From: Vibrio mangrovi
GTDB taxonomy: Bacteria; Pseudomonadota; Gammaproteobacteria; Enterobacterales; Vibrionaceae
Assembly (NCBI RefSeq): GCF_024346955.1
Contig: NZ_AP024883.1
Span: forward strand, 3,162,001 to 3,226,000
Direction: 5' to 3'
Length of the DNA stretch: 64,000 nt
Shown here in pieces: positions 60,446 to 64,000 of this stretch. Under the pieces are notes generated by a model, which was not told the origin of the DNA, searched no databases, and worked only from the letters and a program-made list of their open reading frames with translations. Every line of letters starts with the position of its first letter. Within the stretch, counting starts at the first letter, position 1. The translations under genes were made by a program, and so were the position numbers.

Positions 60446-61066
60446 TTACTTAGAGTAAAGCTCGACGATCAATTGTTCGTTGATGTCAGCTGATAGATCT
60501 GAACGCTCTGGCAATCGCTTGAACGTACCTTCCATTTTGCTGCCATCCACTTCAATCCAAGTTGGTTTTTCGCGTTGTTCTGCAACTTCTAGAGCTGCTG
60601 TGATACGAGATTGCTTTTTCGCTTTCTCACGCACTGCAACAACGTCGTTTGCCGTAACATTGAAAGAAGGAATGTTTACTACTTTACCGTTTACCAGAAT
60701 AGCCTTGTGGCTAACTAACTGACGTGCTTCTGAGCGAGTTGCGCCAAAGCCCATACGGTAAACAACATTATCCAAACGACCTTCAAGAAGCTGAAGTAGG
60801 TTTTCACCGGTGTTGCCTTTTAAACGGGCAGCTTCTTTATAGTAGTTACGGAATTGTTTTTCCAGAACGCCGTACATACGACGAACTTTTTGCTTCTCAC
60901 GAAGCTGAACGCCATAATCAGATAGACGACCGCGACGAGCGCCGTGTACACCTGGTGCGTTATCGATTTTACACTTGGTATCTATCGCACGAATACCTGA
61001 CTTAAGGAACAAGTCAGTACCTTCGCGGCGGCTAAGCTTCAGCTTAGGACCCAAATATCTTGCCAT
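60446..61066 (-). CDS. rpsD: 30S ribosomal protein S4
   Basis: Primary 16S rRNA-binding assembly protein, and the translational autorepressor of the alpha operon in E. coli. ARYLGPKLKLSRREGTDLFL at the start and the S4 RNA-binding domain (RLDNVVYRMGFGATRSEARQ, about 93-112) are clear. Length 206 matches E. coli. Confidence 0.98.
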   Translation of the reverse strand: MARYLGPKLKLSRREGTDLFLKSGIRAIDTKCKIDNAPGVHGARRGRLSDYGVQLREKQKVRRMYGVLEKQFRNYYKEAARLKGNTGENLLQLLEGRLDNVVYRMGFGATRSEARQLVSHKAILVNGKVVNIPSFNVTANDVVAVREKAKKQSRITAALEVAEQREKPTWIEVDGSKMEGTFKRLPERSDLSADINEQLIVELYSK

Positions 61067-61093
61067 GATCTTTCTCCAATCTTCCCCGAAACG

Positions 61094-61483
61094 TTATACG
61101 CGACGTTTCTTAGGTGGACGACAACCGTTATGAGGGATTGGTGTCGCATCAACAATGTTTGTGATACGGAAACCAGCAGCGTTCAGTGCGCGAACAGTTG
61201 ATTCACGACCTGGACCTGGACCCTTCACCATAACTTCCAGATTCTTAAGGCCATACTCTTTAGCCATTTCAGCACAACGCTCTGCAGCGACCTGTGCGGC
61301 AAACGGAGTAGACTTACGAGAACCACGGAAACCAGAACCGCCAGCAGTAGCCCAAGCCAGAGCGTTACCTTGACGATCAGTAATGGTTACGATTGTGTTG
61401 TTAAAAGATGCATGGATATGCGCCACGCCATCTGCGACTTGCTTGCGTACGCGCTTACGTGCGCGAGTTGGTTGTTTAGCCAT
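61094..61483 (-). CDS. rpsK: 30S ribosomal protein S11
   Basis: Platform protein of the small subunit. [20 protein letters not shown] and the C-terminal [18 protein letters not shown] are diagnostic. The 129-residue length is standard. Lies between rpsM and rpsD. Confidence 0.99.
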
Positions 61484-61501
61484 TGTACTCTACCTTCCCG
61501 A

Positions 61502-61858
61502 TTATTTCTTGATCGGCTTACGCGGACCCTTACGGGTGCGAGCGTTGGTTTTAGTACGCTGTCCACGTAGAGGTAGACTGCGACGATGACGAAGACCACG
61601 ATAACAACCAAGGTCCATCAGACGCTTGATGTTCATAGATACTTCACGACGTAGATCACCTTCTACAGTGTATTTAGCTACACCATCACGCAGTTGATCG
61701 ATCTGCTCTTCAGTTAGTTCACTGATCTTAACACTTTCAGCAATACCCAGTTCAGCCAAGATAGCTTGTGAACGAGTCTTACCGATGCCATAGATTGCAG
61801 TTAATGCAATTACAGCATGTTTGTGATCAGGAATGTTAATGCCTGCTATACGGGCCAC
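61502..61858 (-). CDS. rpsM: 30S ribosomal protein S13
   Basis: Head protein bridging to the 50S subunit and contacting P-site tRNA. ARIAGINIPDHKHAVIALTA at the start and GLRHRRSLPLRGQRTKTNAR near the end are diagnostic. The 118 residues are normal. It is the first gene of the alpha operon; the 148-base gap to rpmJ holds the leader where S4 feedback control would act, and includes a GTTGCGGGATAC region I could not fold confidently. Confidence 0.99.
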   Translation of the reverse strand: MARIAGINIPDHKHAVIALTAIYGIGKTRSQAILAELGIAESVKISELTEEQIDQLRDGVAKYTVEGDLRREVSMNIKRLMDLGCYRGLRHRRSLPLRGQRTKTNARTRKGPRKPIKK

Positions 61859-62006
61859 TATTCACTCCTAGTACTTTCATCAAAGAATTAGCCGCAACAA
61901 AGCCCGTAGAGGATACGTTGCGGGATACTACTTCTTTTGCACGCAAAAGGTAGGCCGAGGAATATACTCGACCGACCTTGTTTTTTCAAGTAAAAATTTC
62001 TGCTAA

Positions 62007-62120
62007 TTAGCCTTGGCGTTGCTTATGCTTTGGCTCACTGCAAATCACGCGAACAACACCGTTACGCTTGATAACTTTACAGTTACGGCAGATTTTTTTA
62101 ACGGAAGCACGAACTTTCAT
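62007..62120 (-). CDS. rpmJ: 50S ribosomal protein L36
   Basis: A 37-residue zinc-ribbon ribosomal protein. Translation of the minus strand gives [20 protein letters not shown] and then [17 protein letters not shown], with the C-x2-C, C and H zinc ligands of the C+ form. It lies between secY and rpsM as in E. coli. The zinc-binding form is relevant because a Zur-regulated operon occurs in the same window, and some bacteria keep a zinc-free paralogue elsewhere. Confidence 0.97.
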
Positions 62121-62147
62121 TGCTAAACTCCGTGAGAGAAATCCGAA

Positions 62148-63485
62148 TTAACGGCCGTAGCCTTTCAGATTTGCTTTTTTCAACACAGAATCATATTGAC
62201 TTGACATCATATGAGTCTGTACCTGTGCCATAAAGTCCATAATAACCACAACTACAATCAGTAGTGAGGTGCCGCCGAAATAGAAACGTACGTTCCAAGC
62301 GACCATCATGAACTGAGGGATCAGACAGATAAAGGTAATATATAGCGCACCAGCTAAGGTTAAACGCGTCATCACTTTATCAATGTATCTTGCAGTCTGC
62401 TCACCTGGGCGGATACCGGGTACGAACGCACCAGACTTCTTCAAATTATCTGCTGTTTCACGTGGGTTAAATACCAACGCTGTATAGAAGAAACAGAAAA
62501 AGATAATTGCAACAGCATAAAGTATTACATACAACGGTTGACCAGGGCTTAGTGCCAAAGACACTTTCGTCAGCCAGCTAAACGCTGAACCTTCACCACC
62601 ACTATTGCCAAACCATTGTGCTAATGTTCCGGGGAACAAAATAATACTAGATGCAAAAATTGCAGGAATCACCCCCGCCATATTAATTTTTAATGGCAAA
62701 TGGGTGCTTTGTGCTGCGAAAACTTTTCGTCCTTGCTGGCGTTTTGCGTAGTTAACAACGATACGACGCTGACCACGCTCCATAAAGACAACAAAATAAA
62801 TCACAGCAAACGAGATTACCGCAATCAATAATAGAAGAAGCACATGCAATTCACCTTGACGCGCTTGCTCAATCGTTTGTCCGATTGCATTTGGCAAACC
62901 AGCAACAATACCTGCAAAAATTAGCAATGAAATACCATTACCAATTCCCCGCTCTGTAATCTGTTCACCTAACCACATCAGGAACATGGTACCGGTTACT
63001 AGACTCACTGTTGCGATAAACGTAAACATGGTTTGGTCGATAACAACCAGATTTGAGACCATGTTTGGTAGTCCTGTCGCAATTCCCAAAGCTTGGAATG
63101 TTGCAAGTACAAGCGTGCCGTAACGCGTATATTGGCTAATCTTACGACGCCCTGCTTCGCCCTCTTTCTTGAGCTCAGCTAACGCGGGATGAACTACAGT
63201 TAGCAACTGGACTACAATCGATGCCGAGATATACGGCATGATTCCCAGAGCTAATATAGATGCACGCGAAAGAGCACCACCGGAGAACATGTTAAACATT
63301 TCTACGATGGTCCCTTTTTGCTGTTCGAACAAATCGGCTAGTACAGCTGCGTCAATACCAGGAATCGGCACAAAAGAGCCAGCTCGGAATACGAGAAGCG
63401 CACCTAGTACGAATAACAAGCGCGACTTCAATTCACTTAAGCCGCTCTGAGCACTACGAAAATCTTGTCCTGGTTTCTTAGCCAT
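62148..63485 (-). CDS. secY: Protein translocase channel subunit SecY
   Basis: Ten-helix core of the Sec translocon. The opening FRSAQSGLSELKSRLLFVLG and the plug-region segment LSRASILALGIMPYISASI are present. The cytoplasmic loop C5 ends in SAFVPGIRPGEQTARYID (about 345-365). Length 445 is standard. Lies between rplO and rpmJ in the spc operon. Confidence 0.98.
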   Translation of the reverse strand: MAKKPGQDFRSAQSGLSELKSRLLFVLGALLVFRAGSFVPIPGIDAAVLADLFEQQKGTIVEMFNMFSGGALSRASILALGIMPYISASIVVQLLTVVHPALAELKKEGEAGRRKISQYTRYGTLVLATFQALGIATGLPNMVSNLVVIDQTMFTFIATVSLVTGTMFLMWLGEQITERGIGNGISLLIFAGIVAGLPNAIGQTIEQARQGELHVLLLLLIAVISFAVIYFVVFMERGQRRIVVNYAKRQQGRKVFAAQSTHLPLKINMAGVIPAIFASSIILFPGTLAQWFGNSGGEGSAFSWLTKVSLALSPGQPLYVILYAVAIIFFCFFYTALVFNPRETADNLKKSGAFVPGIRPGEQTARYIDKVMTRLTLAGALYITFICLIPQFMMVAWNVRFYFGGTSLLIVVVVIMDFMAQVQTHMMSSQYDSVLKKANLKGYGR

Positions 63486-63503
63486 CTGTACCTCTTTTCG
63501 AGA

Positions 63504-63938
63504 TTATTCCTCGATTTTTCCGCCTGCAGCTTCGATTGCAGCTTTAGCGCCTTTAGTTACGCGTAGACCTTTCACTGTAACAGCTTTGTTGATCTCTCCA
63601 GAAAGAACGATTTTCACATTCTCAATGTTTTTAGTCACAACATTTGCCGCTTTCAGGCTATTCAGATCAACAACTTCGCTTGTTACTTTCGCTAATTCAC
63701 TTAGACGAACTTCAGCAGACACTAAACTCTTACGAGAAGTGAAACCGAATTTTGGCAAGCGTTGTTTCAAAGGCATTTGACCACCTTCAAAACCTGCACG
63801 AACTTTACCGCCAGAACGTGATTTTTGACCTTTGTGGCCACGGCCACCGGTTTTACCAAGGCCTGAACCGATACCACGACCTAAACGCTTCTTAGAAGGC
63901 TTAGAACCCGCAGCCGGAGATAGAGTATTCAAACGCAT
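63504..63938 (-). CDS. rplO: 50S ribosomal protein L15
   Basis: Late-assembly large-subunit protein. The basic, Gly-rich N-terminal extension (KRLGRGIGSGLGKTGGRGHK) and the C-terminal globular part are typical; length 144 equals E. coli. It is 18 bases upstream of secY. Confidence 0.98.
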   Translation of the reverse strand: MRLNTLSPAAGSKPSKKRLGRGIGSGLGKTGGRGHKGQKSRSGGKVRAGFEGGQMPLKQRLPKFGFTSRKSLVSAEVRLSELAKVTSEVVDLNSLKAANVVTKNIENVKIVLSGEINKAVTVKGLRVTKGAKAAIEAAGGKIEE

Positions 63939-63943
63939 TCTGA

Positions 63944-64000
63944 TTACTCCTCAACTTTAACCATGTATTGAACCTGATTGATCATACCGCGCACGCACGG
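63944..64000 (-). CDS. rpmD: 50S ribosomal protein L30 (C-terminal end only)
   Basis: The last 18 codons and stop, reading PCVRGMINQVQYMVKVEE, which matches the end of L30. The rest lies beyond the right edge. It stops five bases before rplO, the normal spc operon order. Confidence 0.93.
   Translation of the reverse strand, partial: PCVRGMINQVQYMVKVEE

Noticed and set aside
61859..62006. Named regulatory RNA in the rpmJ-rpsM gap
   Set aside because: S4 feedback is expected here from E. coli, but I could not fold the conserved pseudoknot by eye, so I did not list it as a feature.

Overview
The window reads as large-chromosome sequence of a gammaproteobacterium of the family Vibrionaceae, most probably a Vibrio. 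The evidence is gene order (mla / kds-lpt-rpoN-ptsN-rapZ-ptsO / mgtE / pmbA; thiBPQ; ubiX-mpl-fbp-ppa; ytfP-tamB-tamA-msrA; cysDN-SLC13-cysC; the S10/spc/alpha ribosomal block), a Zur-regulated Zrg-type zinc importer, and Vibrio-style integron attC sites. I could not fix the species.

Layout. 1-2322 (minus): mlaFEDC lipid-asymmetry transporter. 2974-10746 (plus): a long run for LPS Kdo synthesis (yrbG, kdsD, kdsC), LPS export (lptC, lptA, lptB), sigma-54 (rpoN), ribosome hibernation (hpf) and nitrogen-PTS/small-RNA control (ptsN, rapZ, ptsO), then mgtE. 12219-14830: an AT-rich insertion with a putative type VI secretion module: an M15-type zinc peptidase, a Cys-rich periplasmic candidate immunity protein, and on the other strand an Hcp tube protein with a small membrane protein. 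14874-24383: pmbA, darP, a TPP-riboswitch-controlled thiBPQ operon, ubiX, mpl, fbp, ppa.

24384-34844 is a ~10.4 kb accessory interval between ppa and ytfP, genes that lie close together in enterobacteria. It holds at least four integron-type gene cassettes, all on the minus strand, with intact or truncated attC sites. It also holds three toxin-antitoxin-like loci (Phd/ParE, DUF4258/XRE, a fused MNT-HEPN protein), a deletion relic of an MNT-HEPN locus, two IS110-family relics, an HTH/Clp-N-domain gene pair with paired operators, and several families of direct repeats. No integrase gene is in the window.

34845-46828: ytfP, the TamAB outer-membrane assembly pair, msrA, then a zinc uptake operon behind a textbook Zur box. 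46850-52630 (minus): sulfate activation (cysD, cysN, SLC13 permease, cysC) with cobA upstream. 52864-58945: cpdB, a Crp-type regulator, a GNAT enzyme, an EamA exporter, an OapA-domain protein, fklB and a DUF2780 protein. 59022-64000 (minus): rplQ, rpoA, rpsD, rpsK, rpsM, rpmJ, secY, rplO and the end of rpmD.

The most unusual content is the type VI module and the cassette-bearing ppa-ytfP interval. Two unrelated cassettes there abut the same ~343 bp repeat at exactly the same base, as if that repeat were a cassette landing site outside an integron.
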